DNA of 64,000 nt from Gautieria morchelliformis (Eukaryota; Basidiomycota; Agaricomycetes; Gomphales; Gomphaceae). Both the position numbers and the translations under genes were made by a program. The stretch is taken from positions 33,476 to 97,475 of the forward strand of contig WHVA01000434.1 of NCBI GenBank assembly GCA_015179125.1. The letters are read 5' to 3'. The notes beneath the pieces are model-generated. The model made no database searches. It had not been told where the DNA came from and saw only the letters and a list, made by a program, of their open reading frames with translations. Below are positions 43,251-54,374 of this stretch, piece after piece. How positions within the stretch are numbered: the stretch's first letter is position 1; each line of letters starts with the position of its first letter.

Positions 43251-44139
43251 GGCCGATATTCCCGTAGTTGCAGTGCGGTACCGTGATCGTCTTTGTCATC
43301 CCCAACCCGCTGTGCCCAGTCTCCCGCCCGCCCATAGCAACCAGCCGGCCATCCTCTTCGTGTACTATAGAGTTAGCCCCTTCGATGAAAAGGTGTCGTT
43401 CTTGTCGTCGCCATATCCTCTCTGCCTCTCCCACCGCCGTGTTAGCACTCGTATCTGTATTTGTCCCCATACTTCATGTCATAATAATTTGAACCCACCC
43501 CCTTTCTCCTTCTCACCTCCCCCATCACAATCCTAATCTCATTCACTTTCATTTCCTCCCCAATGTAAATCCCACCTCCAATTCCAAATTTATATAAATA
43601 TAAAACTCAACTCGCACACATTTTTCCTGTCTCCTGCGAGCATATGCACAATGAGCATTGTATAATAAACACGCGTGCTTGCGGTCGTTAGATTCAACAC
43701 AGCATGCAGGCCACCCAGCCGACTGAGGTCACGGCACAGTGGATACATAGCACAAGTGTGGGAGCTTGGGTGGTGGCCGGGATGATTAGCTAAGGCACCT
43801 AAACTTTCGCTGTGTAAGGTACGCAGCGTACCGCTGCTTCATCTCATGCCTCAGGGTGATACCGAAGCGTGTGGCAACAGTGTTCCATGAATGGCACAAT
43901 CTCACTGTCATCACAATTCCAATCAAATCTATGTTGTTGGCCTTGGTCTACTTGGTCTAGAGGTTCTGCAAGCCAGGGCTGAGAGTCCGCTGTTTCCAGG
44001 TTCCCTTTGATTGCACCCAGGAAACTCTGTTCAGTATCCATCAGAAAAAAAACAGTTTCTCCGCACCCCAGGTACAAGACAGAAACCGTTGATCCATAGG
44101 TGGGTTCATAACCATTCCTCATTTTATTGAATTCTGTAC
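43251..44139. other. No recognisable gene
   Basis: C-rich stretch (43490-43560) and sequence without supported frames. A minus-strand frame at 43844-44122 abuts the copia fragment but has no copia similarity that I can see. Confidence 0.35.
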
Positions 44140-45640
44140 CGAGAGAATGGAAGTACCATCATCAGTGGTGCATGTATAGATGCAATGGTCAGCCACCACT
44201 CTGGTAAAACCTATCTCTTCCACCAGGGCTTTGTTTAATCTCACGTTCCACAACCACAGGGACTGTACAAGGCCATAAAGAGTCTTCTTCAGCCGACAGA
44301 CGTAAGTCTCCTTCCCTTTCTCAATGCGCCCCTCCGGTTGTTCTATATATACCGCATCATCTAGCTCGCCATGCAAAAACACCGTTTTGAAATCCATCTG
44401 GTGGATCTCCCAATCCATAACGGCTCCAATGTGCAGTATTGCTTGCATGGACTCCATCCTTGTGACGGGAGTGAAGGTGTCTGTGTAGTCTATACTGGTC
44501 CTCTGGACAAACCCTTTTGCCACCACATGGGACTTGAACCGCTTTGGGGTGCCGCTCATGTCCTGTTTTCGCAGGAATACCCACTTTGATGGGATGACAC
44601 GATGACTGTCAGGGACCTCGGTTTGTGGGACAATATCCCACACGCCGTGTTGCGACAGTGAGCGCATCTCATCGGTCATACTCGTCTCCCACTGTGGGGC
44701 ATCTGACCTCCGTAGGATCTCTCGGTAGGTCTTGGGGTCATCCACCTCTCCGGCATAACACCATTCCTCCTCTGACTCAGCCACAAACACACCCACCTCC
44801 TCATGGTCTAATGGTGCACCCCCTCCAACGTGTGCCTTGTTCTCTCGCATCTCCCTGAGGGTCTTGTCCATTACAGACTCATATGACAGGCCTCTCATCG
44901 CAGCGCCCGCAGCGGACGCTTTTGGAACGTGGGCAGAACGACACGGGATCGTCTCTGTGGGTGCATCGGTCAGTTCCTCATGTTCATTGGCATCATCGGC
45001 GTCAGTATGGTCAGGGTCGTTGACCTCACGTTCAGGGACAGGGATCGCATCTGCATTTGCAATGACCCCTGGGAGCAGTTTCCTGGGGCGGGAATCTTGG
45101 CTCTCTGCAAAGACCACGTTCTGAGTGACATGGATCTTGCAGGACAGTCGCTCCAGACAGCGGTAAGCTTTCGATGTCTCTGAATAGCTGACCAGAACAC
45201 ATTCAACAGACTGGTTGTAGATTTTGGGATTATCACCAGCAATGTGTACCCATGTCCGGAACCCAAGCTCCCTTAAGTGCAAGATATCTGGGTGCACGCC
45301 GAACCACATCTCATACGGTGTCACCCCTTTTAGGGTCCTGGTATGTGTCCTGTTCTTCAGGTAGGCAGCAGCTCTTACCAATTCAGCCCACAGGCTCAGA
45401 GGTAACTTGGCATCCGATCTGATTGCATGGGTGCGGTTCATTATGGTACGGTTACATCTCTCTGCACGACCATTCTCTGCTGAGGTGTAAGGGGCAGTCG
45501 TTTGATGGCGGAATGCCTTCACGTGCAATAACTCCCTCCAGTTGGCGAGGTCTCCGATCACATGCCCTCAACAGGGCATACCCGTCTCCTAGCTCCATTG
45601 ATGGCACATTGGAATTTTGGTTGTCAGGACTCAAGCTTGG
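44140..45640 (-). pseudogene. Copia integrase/RT fragment
   Basis: A 480-codon minus frame starts in the integrase core: TTAPYTSAENGRAERCNRT (catalytic Glu region), then THTRTLKGVTPYEMWFG and a linker rich in acidic residues. RT follows: WVFLRKQDMSGTPKRFKSHV, DFKTVFLHGELDDAVYIEQP, LKKTLYGLVQSLWLW. It ends at GTSILSV, just before the expected YVDD box, where similarity stops (about 44140). Upstream of 45561 a frame change leads to the preceding integrase segment. Both ends are cut and no LTRs were found. It is a different copia lineage from the two elements at 30.7-40.5 kb. Confidence 0.8.
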
Positions 45641-45756
45641 GACCATGGCGAAGAGTGCATTCAGCTGAGCCCACTACACCACACGCTGTGATCGGTTGTG
45701 ATAAGGGTTTGACGGCTGTTTCAGTTCTTGACCCATAACCCCAATGGTGTCTTTGA

Positions 45757-46532
45757 TTGTCCAGGTCGAGTAGATCGTTGGAGGGCCGAGACGTGGCACT
45801 TCTAATCCCAAATGCAGTAGCGCATGGATGCAGGGTCATACAAAATGTAGCCGGTCTACACGTCATTGCACATAAAGAATCTCATACTCCATGTGAAATT
45901 CATCCAGACACTGTTATGCTACTAGAAGTTGTGCCAATGGTATTGTGCGTTGATGAATGGTGCGAACTGCACGCACCAATTTGCAAAGATTCTGCCAATA
46001 TTTCCTGGGGAGTATTCCGTAATCGAGGTATATATTAAACGAGGAGTGGAAGCTGGGCAACAATCCTGCTCCAAATTGCATGTACTATGACACGCTGGGA
46101 TCGCCTGCAGTTGCCTAATGGTCAAATTGCCCGTTCACTGTGGAAGGAAGAACGCAAGGCGATTGATGAGCTACGGCATGCATGGTGTGTGAAGGTGAGT
46201 GCACAGTCAAACACTCTTGAGACTGCAATATCTCATCCAGACCATGTGTCCTAGCTGCATCTGGATGGGACCGACGAATTCACAGAGGTACAATTCTACT
46301 TCCCTGTTCAAATTGCTGAGAAAACACAGATATTGGCCGTTGTGCAACTGTTTTCACGCATGGACCCCATTCTTTACGAAGAGTCCCAATGTACTGTCTA
46401 TTCTGTAACGGAACTCGATGACACTGACGGACTACGACTGGTCGATGCGAAGTGGATATTATCTGTCGTCGCAGTGATACCCCATGCGTACCATGTTAGA
46501 CCAGATAAGACAGACAAGCGGGGGGCGGGTTA
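45757..46532 (+). pseudogene. CACTA/Plavaka-like transposase C-terminal fragment
   Basis: Two frames joined by introns. The first (45757-46038) reads ESHTPCEIHPDTVMLLEVV and HAPICKDSANISWGVFRNRG. The second (46087-46195) reads LQLPNGQIARSLWKEERKAI, with a GT-AG intron to 46254. The third continues DEFTEVQFYFPVQIAEK, VQLFSRMDPILYEES and DAKWILSVVAVIPH. The motif LPNGQxARSxWKE followed by a short beta-rich domain is, as I recall, the usual C-terminus of Plavaka/CACTA transposase proteins in Agaricomycetes. The catalytic part is absent. Confidence 0.4.
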
Positions 46533-46928
46533 GCCCAGGTGGAACTAACCCAAACCAAGCGCCCATTTGGGATAACGCGAAGGGAGAGCCTCCGCATTGA
46601 ATCCCCCCCCTCCACATTTGTAGCAGTAATTACTACAATGTTTCTCCCCACTGATAGGTGTTGATAAATGTTAGGATTACCAGGCTCCTGGACTTCCATC
46701 CGGCATATAAGACCTACTGAAACTTATCGGTACAGATATGTATCTAAAGTGATTAGGCATTGTAAACAACCAGGAAGTATCCTATGTTGGGGCCAGCATA
46801 TCTCTGGCTTACTTCGGTAACTACGATATCCTAGCATGTAAAACACTTTGATTACTCTATTACGTGTTCCGGGTAGAGACTGCCTATATACGGCCTTGCC
46901 CCCAGGTGGCAGTATAATAAATGGAATT
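46533..46928. other. No recognisable gene
   Basis: No supported feature. A short C-rich tract lies at 46603-46612. Confidence 0.35.
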
Positions 46929-46950
46929 CAAAAAATAAAAAATAAAAAAT

Positions 46951-46987
<37 letters not shown>

Positions 46988-47012
46988 AAATAAAAAATAA
47001 AAAATAAAAAAT

Positions 47013-47076
<64 letters not shown>

Positions 47077-47107
47077 AAATAAAAAATAAAAAATAAAAAA
47101 TAAAAAA
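46929..47107. repeat. (AAAAAAT)n simple repeat
   Basis: About 25 units, mostly 7-mers AAAAAAT with a few 6-mers AAAAAT. The long Phe/Ile/Tyr-rich frame on the minus strand is only this repeat translated. Confidence 0.95.
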
Positions 47108-47282
47108 AGACAAGCATTTCTTCATTTGGGAGCAAATGGGTCTCGAATTGGCACACCCTGAAGTAGATATAGATCAATGAAACAAATGTATTTCAAATCT
47201 TTCAACAGAGATGAATCAGCATATCAGTGAACTTAGCCACTCGCGAATGCGTTAACCACAGCGTCACAGCGACCTCTAGGTA
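47107..47282 (-). mobile_element. Candidate tRNA-derived SINE with T-rich tail
   Basis: On the minus strand a tRNA-like head reads TGACGCTGTGGTTAACGC (47266-47249). It resembles a Pol III A box (9 of 11 positions of TGGCNNAGTGG-type) followed by the D-loop word GGTTARCGC. A B-box-like AATTCGAGACC (9 of 11) lies at 47149-47139, and the 3' end runs into the (TTTTTTA)n tract. The A-to-B distance of about 105 bp is long for a tRNA. No target duplication was found. Confidence 0.35.
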
Positions 47283-47610
47283 CATCCTCTGCATTGGAAA
47301 AAAATGAATGACTATGCGAGTTGTAACCATATTGTCTCCACCATCCAACTCTCCGCGCTTCGCATGGTGGACACGGAAGGGGCATCTCTGGCGCCCCATG
47401 TGCAGACAATGTCACAGCCAGGTAACAGCCAGGGAGAGGAGGGACATGGCGATTGAAGTTCAGGCGTACTGATTGATGTAGCCCCTTTACCCCTTCCCTT
47501 TTCTTCTGTTCAGTTATCATTTCACCCCCACATGGACAGCGGCGCAGCAAGCTTGACACTGAGACCACTCTAGCAAATATCAAAAACTGGGTCACATACA
47601 CTAGGTTGGC
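47283..47610. other. No recognisable gene
   Basis: No supported feature between the SINE candidate and the LysM gene fragment. Confidence 0.3.
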
Positions 47611-48092
47611 TCATTCGCTGTCATCGTTGGGGTCGTCGCACCAAGGGAGGTCCGCAGGAGTCTGCGTAGGAGCAGGGGCTGCGGTGGTCGTGCCTGGCGA
47701 GGGGACGATGGGGGATGTTGGCTTGTTAGCCGGGGCAGGGGGTACACGGACTTCGTTGAGTGTGCAGAGCACCTATCGAACACAGGTTAAACAGGTGTTT
47801 GTTGGACTCAAGCGGCACAGCCCTTACCTCTCCGACGTAGATGTTGGTGAAATCAGAGTTGATTTGCGGGTTATTCGCATAGAGAATGGTAGCGTTGGTA
47901 CCAGGCATGTTCATAACGGTGGAACACGTGTCGTTGGGGACCACAGTGTACGTGTTTGAGCAGTCCTCACCGATGGTGCCCAAACAAATTGTCTAGCAAA
48001 AGAAAGTCAACTTACCAGGGACAGTGGGAATAACAACTGGGCTCACCTGGCCAATACCGAGGTTGGAACAGGCATGATCATTGCTGGAGGGC
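47611..48092 (-). CDS. LysM-domain protein, 3' part
   Basis: Minus-strand exons 48092-48047, 47992-47828 and 47772-47611 join in frame across GT-AG introns. They read NDHACSNLGIGQ (end of one LysM), TICLGTIGEDCSNTYTVVP, then NNPQINSDFTNIYVGE and VLCTLNEVRVPPAPAN (a complete second LysM with its Cys pattern), and a Pro/Thr tail ending WCDDPNDDSE-stop. LysM domains bind chitin or N-acetylglucosamine oligomers; secreted fungal LysM proteins often mask chitin from hosts or competitors. The start and first LysM are missing: upstream of about 48085 the sequence belongs to a YTH gene. Probably a truncated gene. Confidence 0.7.
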
Positions 48093-48490
48093 TAGAGCCT
48101 CTGTGTGTGCTGCTGGGAGTACTTAGTGCTAGACCGCACTGCCCATGAGACATGGTCATGTGATCACTGTGGAAGACGGCGCTAGCCATTCTGCCACATA
48201 GAACATATGAGTTGACCAGTGGAAAGTACTGAGATGGACACAGGCACACCTCACGTACCCGAAAAACTCCCAGCTTTTGTTTGTGCCGAAAATGAGATAG
48301 ACTTCGACGCTCGTGCGATAGGCCTGGTCAAGAATACCCTCATTGTGCGGCTGGGTCGCCCAGACGCTGCACACGTCTCTAAACCAATTGGTTAGTGGTC
48401 GCCATTTGTAAGTTTTCACAACGACTTACTGTTGTTTAGGGTCAATGGACATGGCATGTTTAACATCTCCGGAAGAGCTGCCGCCGCCTA
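48085..48490 (-). pseudogene. YTH-domain (m6A-RNA reader) gene fragment
   Basis: Minus-strand exons about 48490-48430, 48378-48259 and 48190-48085 join across GT-AG introns. They read SSGDVKHAMSIDPKQQ, then CSVWATQPHNEGILDQAYRT and VEVYLIFGTNKSWEFFG, then MASAVFHSDH and a Ser-rich segment. VWATQxHNExxLDxAY and LIFGxNKSxEFxG are the core of YTH domains, including aromatic-cage residues, which bind N6-methyladenosine RNA. The start and the end of the domain are missing, and the frame runs into LysM gene sequence at about 48085. Confidence 0.65.
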
Positions 48491-51111
48491 CAGGCAAAAG
48501 GCCGCTTCGTCCATGCCTGGTCCCCTTGAAGGGTCATCCCCTCATGCACTTCTTTTTGATCTCACGCATGACAACGAATCACCATTATATAAATGCAGCG
48601 CAGAGGATGCTCTCTGACATGACACTGCTGACTGCTTTGTTCACCGCTCAACTCGCCACTCACTACCCCGTCCTCGCTACTGATGCACTCCCCCTTGTTC
48701 AGGCTTCATCTACCACCCGCATCTCCGCCCGCTTACAACCCCCATCACTGCACTTGCATCCCTCTCGGCAACCCTCCACTCACACACGCCATCCCTCCTC
48801 CCCATGCCCAGCCACGTCCTCCACGCCTCGCTCGTGCTCAGAGCCCCAACCCGTGATCTCCCTCTCCAGCTCCGCCCCACACAAATACTCCTCTCCCCTC
48901 TTCCCTACACGCTCTCGCAACGACCCTCGAGCTCTCCCCAATTCATGTCGACCATGTTGCAGAGGCTGTGTGCAGGGCGATCGAGCGGCAGGACATGTGC
49001 GGCCCCGTTGGGCTCAGGCGTATGCAGGAGCTGATTGGTTGGGGAGAGCGAGAGCGTGGTGGGTGAGTGTGGGGTATGAGCATATGCAGAGCTGGGACTG
49101 CGATCCGAGGGCTGCAAAAAAAGGCAGAATGACAGCATGCGATTGGCTGTGCACAATGGTTATAAGCTGGTGGCTGTGCACAATGGTTATAAGCCGGTAG
49201 CTATTCGTACATGTCATCCCTGTCTGCACTGATAGACTCTTCCATAGTGAGTGCGGGATGTGGCACTACAGAGGCACGGTGGACTTTGCTACATACAGTA
49301 AGTATATGGGCTGCGAAGGCCAGCTCAATTGCAGCGCATACGGGGGTACAAATGTGACCCATTGATGGCTCCTACTGCTACCACCAGTAAGTATAAAAGT
49401 GGTGATGCTGAGATGCAAGCCACTGCCAACCCATGCGTGTGTCACTTTATATCACACGCTGCATCCCATGGACCCCGCCTATTGTTGGCCCACTGGGGGA
49501 CACACGGACCCCATAGGTGTTCGCAACAGCACAGAAGATGGCCTAACTGAGAGGGAAGAGCAGTTGCACGCCAGTAATGTGATGACTGAGTTGCCACGTC
49601 GTCCAATGCCGCTACCAAAGATCCAGCGTTCAAGGGCGCATCCTTGAGCCTTCTCACACAAGGAACATTCGTCCCGCAATCGGACCTCCTTGAGCTCAAG
49701 ACGCGCTTGGGCTTCCTCAGGAGAGGTGGTACGATCTTCTAAGGTGGGATTACCATGGAGTCATATGTCTCAGATCACAGGTAATCTATTTGACAAGTCG
49801 GGCTTTGAGTATTTTCTGACACCTCCTCCATCGTATTTGCAGGCGATTCCATGCATGTTCCCACACTCAATCTGGGACCATTACTTGTTCAATTGTGGCG
49901 GGGAAAATTTCAACCAGAAAGTACTGACGATGTTAAGATGTGGGACTGGGCTGTCTTGAAGACGAAGGTCTGGGAGGCACACGGGCAGTCCGTAGCTGAT
50001 TGCAGGCCCTATCTCCCTGGCTCCTTTGATCGCCCACCATGTATATCGCTCTCAAGATGAACAGCAATTACAAAGCAAAAGAATGGCAAGGCTATTTGTA
50101 TGGTCTCACCCCTGCCCTTTTTCACCGTAGAGGCATGAACCTTGACAATAAATGTATGTTCAAGATATAAGCCATCATTCCCCGATTATCTGAAGAAAAG
50201 GCGTGACTTACCAGTCATGTTAAAGTCCGAAGTAGCTCCATCAGGATACCACACATCGCTACTACAGTTTCCCTCATTAGTGCTGGTGAACCCTCGGTCA
50301 GCCATCTTAAGTATGGGGGTAGATTACACTGTTGATTAATTGTGATCAGTGTCTGCTCTTGAGATTTACAGTGACCTTATAGGGTTTAATAGCGTGCGTA
50401 CTGAGAAAAATTACTATTATTACAGTAATTGTAATCGGGCTATGATCGATAGCACGTCACCTTTCATAAGTACTGTGTATCCTCCAAGGTAATTTGTAAT
50501 ATCTAGGTGCGTAATCGATTATCAGCATGTGACACTATTACTAGAATAGGTAAGGTATACCTACTTCTAATTATACCTGACAACCCGTGATTATGAACCA
50601 AGCTGAGTAAGCAAAATTTGAAAGCATATGTGGATTTCATCCGCAAGGGATGGATGGAGAAAGCTATTTTCTGGGATGGATGGGGGCTAGTTGTGTCGGA
50701 ATATATATAATAAAGATTCTGAGGGCAGGGAGGAGTCAACTACTTAGTCAGGACTAATATAAATGAGATTAAGGGGTTGGAGTCAAGTGGTTAACAGTGT
50801 GGTGGAGAGCTCAAGCAGTGTTCTAGTGAGAGATAAGAGCAATGTTCTAGTGTTCTGGAATTAAGCAATGTTCTTAGTGCAATAAGAGTTGAGGAGGAAA
50901 CAATAATAGCCCAAAGAAGCTTATAACTCGAAGCTCTAGGGAAAAAGATTGTTAAGTCGCTTGTTTATTCGTATCTAGAGTCCAAGTATTTAAGCAGTGT
51001 AGGATAGGAGGAAATAATCATGTGTGAGTGTAATAATCATGTGAAATATGATGCTACTTAGGGGATGGGAGCATAATGATGTCAACAGTGATGCAACAGC
51101 TCCTATGTGGC
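48491..51111. other. No recognisable intact gene
   Basis: A long plus frame (48445-49200) is antisense to the YTH fragment and is Pro/Ser-rich. It is probably not a gene. A 27-bp direct duplication (GGCTGTGCACAATGGTTATAA word) lies at 49144-49200. A weak two-exon minus-strand frame near 49990-50310 (MADRGFTSTNEG, then DVWYPDGATSDFN) has a good GT-AG intron but no known domain. AT-rich sequence follows to 51111. Confidence 0.3.
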
Positions 51112-51371
51112 TAATCTCTTCATAAATGATGGAGATGATGCAATAAATGATGTCAGACCAGTGGAATGACGACTCGACTCGATAATAGGCATGAAAATGA
51201 ACTCTTAACTCAATGGTACGCATGTCTGCGCCTCGACTCGATGTTTGACTCATGGTACGCATGTATGCGTCTCGACTCGACTTGGAATGATGGGAAAATA
51301 AGGTGAGTGATAAGAGAAATGAGAAGTGAGATTGTCCTGATTGAAACTGTCCTTCCTCCTCCAATAACAAG
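51112..51371. repeat. Dispersed repeat, copy 2 (partner at 1-261)
   Basis: See copy 1: identical layout, about 97% identity, same right border CCAATAACAA. The left border is not visible because copy 1 is cut by the window start. Confidence 0.7.
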
Positions 51372-51479
51372 GACTGGGAGATGTCACGGTCACTTGAGTG
51401 ACGTGACTCAGGATTGACAGCGCTTTATAAAGCGCTGTGGCTTTACACCACATTCGACATCCAGTCCGTCCTATGAGAG

Positions 51480-52000
51480 CACGGCATGCACTACTTTTTC
51501 CGTAATCTTTGCGAAACATTCAACCTTGAATCGCTTCAGAAAAATCCCGTTGCAGACGGTCATCTGTACCCGGCATGGCACCCTGGTCTCCGCATCGCAT
51601 CTGAACCTGAACTTGAGTCTTAGGCTATTCCCCACGACTCGGACTATGTCAAACGACCTAATGTTGTATAGTACGTTGGCTATGACAGAATTGCGCGGTT
51701 TCTGCTTTGCAGAGGCTGAGATTGTGATGCTGCTAGCGAAGAGCCCACATCCCAACATTGCCCAGTTTCGGGGTTGCTGTTGATGGATGGGTCAATAGCT
51801 GGGCTGAGTCTGCAACGCTATCCCCGGATACTGCAGCACGTAATCCCGCATGGAAAGCAGGTTCGTGCTGATGATGGCCCGCAAGGAAATACTTCATATG
51901 AACACTCGGATTCGGAACAGCCCGATCGTGCGGCTTTGGGCCGTTCCCAATTGTGTTGGATCCGGCGAATGTAGAGCCTGCGATAGCGGCTGGAAAAGCC
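51480..52000 (+). pseudogene. Protein-kinase-like fragment
   Basis: A plus frame contains EAEIVMLLAKSPHPNIAQFRGC, then after a frame change DGSIAGLSLQRYPRILQHVI. This matches the alphaC-beta4-beta5-hinge of a Ser/Thr kinase (Glu of the alphaC helix, HPNI, hinge Arg-Tyr). The upstream part is also protein-like with frame changes (NLCETFNLESLQKNPVADG). The ATP-binding loop and catalytic loop are not visible. A relic of a fungal kinase-like gene. Confidence 0.4.
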
Positions 52001-53053
52001 CTCATTGATACAGCAGCGTCATTCACACTTGAGACAAACAAGAGACATCCTTAGCCTATAGGGCATCGTGGATGATTATGTTTGAACCCTGACAGTTGTG
52101 AGCCATTTAACAGCTGTAGTTGCTTGTCAGTAGTGCAAAACACTACACACACTGCTCAATCTTCTAGGGACAGCGTATGCTGCGACGTCACTGCACTTAC
52201 CAGGGTTAGTGGCATTACCCTACTTCGACACCCCAGTTGCTGTGATCAACTCAAGCAGCAAGCTCCATGATGACATTGTATTCTAGTACCATGGACGTAC
52301 ATACTAGTATGGTGAATTTTTCTCGTGGCCTGACGTTGAGTGTAATGTTCTCAACAAGTGACTGCGACGTGACATATGATGCAGGCAAACGGTGAACTAG
52401 TCGTTTCTGTCATGCGTGGCGCAGGCTATTGAGAGAACTAGAACAAAGTTTAGCATGAATATTAGTTTTAAGAGCGTATAGGTGGTGATGACCGATGGGT
52501 TTCTCAGGGTACGGTTTCCAGCTTGAAGCTCTGCACCTCAGTGGTATCAATATATATGTGATCACGTTCTGCTAGCTTCTGCTAGATGCGAGATTCCTTA
52601 GGTCGTAGTGTAAAGCAATGTCTCGTGGCGGCGCGTTGACATCATTCAGTCCCTTCAGTCTGGGCTGGTGATGGGTTAGGGCATTCAGGGTTTGTTACCG
52701 GAGATCAAAGAACGGCTGCGGACCAGGGACACATCGTTAGTAGCGGCTCTCAGTCCCCGACTCTCCCTGTGGTGAGTTTGAAATAGGGAATTAGTATGGT
52801 TTGAGTCCACCCTAAGTATCTCTCTTTCTTTTGCCCTTCTACCGGTCTTGATACATACAACCCTCGAAGACATGTTTGACATAATCCTAGACATAATGAC
52901 ATAACCCCTGAGAAGAAAAGGAAAACACTTTCTGAAAACAAACCATTATACAGGAACTTGACTGGATTAAACTCTGTCCCATGCCATGCAGAATGTTTGT
53001 AGGGGGCTGACACAATAGCAAAAATTTCTGAGCACTATATGTAGCTTCAAAAA
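52001..53053. other. No recognisable gene
   Basis: Only short frames on both strands; nothing supported. Confidence 0.35.
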
Positions 53054-53436
53054 CACTACATGGAAAGATTTTCTGGTCTGAAAAACTGTTCAAAAAACTG
53101 TAAAGAATTTCCAAAAATTTTTAGAGTTTTTGATGTGAAAAACTTTTACAAAATTTAGTGTTTATTACAGCTTGCTCAATCCCAAAAAAAGTGTAAAATT
53201 GTAAAGACAAAGTGTGCTGAAAACTGTAAGAAAAGTGTAAAAACTGTAAGAAAAATGTTTGCTTATGGTTTTTTTGCACTTTCTTGTTTACAATTTTTTT
53301 GGGATTGAGAAAGTTTTAAAAAACACTGAATTTTTTAAAAGTTTTTTTATATAAAAAACCCTAAATTTTTTTTGGAAAATATTTACAGTTTTTTGAACAG
53401 TTTTTCAGACCAGAAAATCTTTCTATGCCTCCAGTG
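53054..53436. mobile_element. Fold-back MITE copy 2
   Basis: 383 bp of inverted arms similar to copies 1 and 3. The right end read inward is CACTGGAGGCATAGAAAG; the left end CACTACATGGAAAG lacks three bases of the inverted repeat. The centre differs (TTTGCTTATGG). No matching 3-bp duplication (AAA left, CTA right), so it may be rearranged or old. Confidence 0.7.
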
Positions 53437-53699
53437 CTAACAAATAGGCGAGTCAACATTGGATTTACTACCAAGTAACCAAAGTGAGAAATCAGCTCCC
53501 TCTTACAAACAATTCCAAAAATACTGACAGTGATCATAATAAAAGGCCACAATATAATCATGAGCTGTTCTGTAGAAGACCGATCATTGAAATGATGAGG
53601 ATGAACTTTACACAAGCAAGTAACTGAAAAAAGTTTCTCACGCCTACCACCACCACCAAAAACGAAAATTCCCATTACTACGCTTTATCACAAACTGTC

Positions 53700-54350
53700 A
53701 GCAGCTAGTTGTCATGATTCGTTTATTCTGCGAATCATCCCTCAGCACACAGCGAATGACCTCCTGAACTAGCGAACGGCTTCCCGAACCAGCGAATATC
53801 TTGCCAAAATATTCGTCGCCATACTGCTTTTGCATTCGCTATTCGCATTATTCCTGCCAGGACGCCAGGTGTTGGGGCCTTCATCCATCATAGAACCCAT
53901 CATCTGTTAAACTCCCACTCCATGACAGACCCACATGCTCAGGATGCATTTGGATAGTGTCAGTTGCAGCCTCCATGCAGGTTGGACTCAATGGGACTCG
54001 TACCACTGCAGGGGAGGATGAATTAGCTTTGCTGAAGTTTTCACTACACAGTTGTCATGACCCATTCATGTCTTGTATCCAGCTATCCCTGTTTCCCTTT
54101 CACTGCCACTCTTCCATGGTCGCTCAGCTTCGCTCCATTCACTCTTTGCTCCATTCACTATTCACCACATTCGCCAAATGACCATTCGCTACTCGCATCA
54201 TTCGCCAGTACCCTTATGGCCGAGACCCTCGAGGCTGTAATATGAACAAGGTTCGCCTATCCTCGAATCTAGATCCCAGCCCGATGTTAAGTCGCCGGAA
54301 AGGCGAAGCTTAAATCATAGCCGAGGTTAGATAAAAGGCAGGGTAGGAGG
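53700..54350 (+). repeat. LTR-like fragments with TGTCATGA starts
   Basis: Two TTGTCATGA starts (53709 and 54052) are followed by C/T-rich sequence with many 'ATTCGC' words, matching on the opposite strand the repeats at 300-830. They lie between the MITE and the zinc-knuckle gene, where a 3' LTR of the gypsy element would be expected. They do not match the gypsy's own 5' LTR. Confidence 0.4.
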
Positions 54351-54374
54351 CAGCAAACCCAAGTGCCAACGAAT

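Noticed and set aside
46884..47177. 97-codon Phe/Ile/Tyr-rich frame resembling a membrane protein
   Set aside because: It is the translation of the (AAAAAAT)n simple repeat and has no other content.
47107..47282. A functional tRNA gene
   Set aside because: The A-box to B-box distance is too long, and no acceptor stem or anticodon arm pairs.
48445..49200. 251-codon plus-strand frame
   Set aside because: Its start is antisense to YTH exons, the rest is Pro/Ser low complexity, and no domain or intron support was seen.
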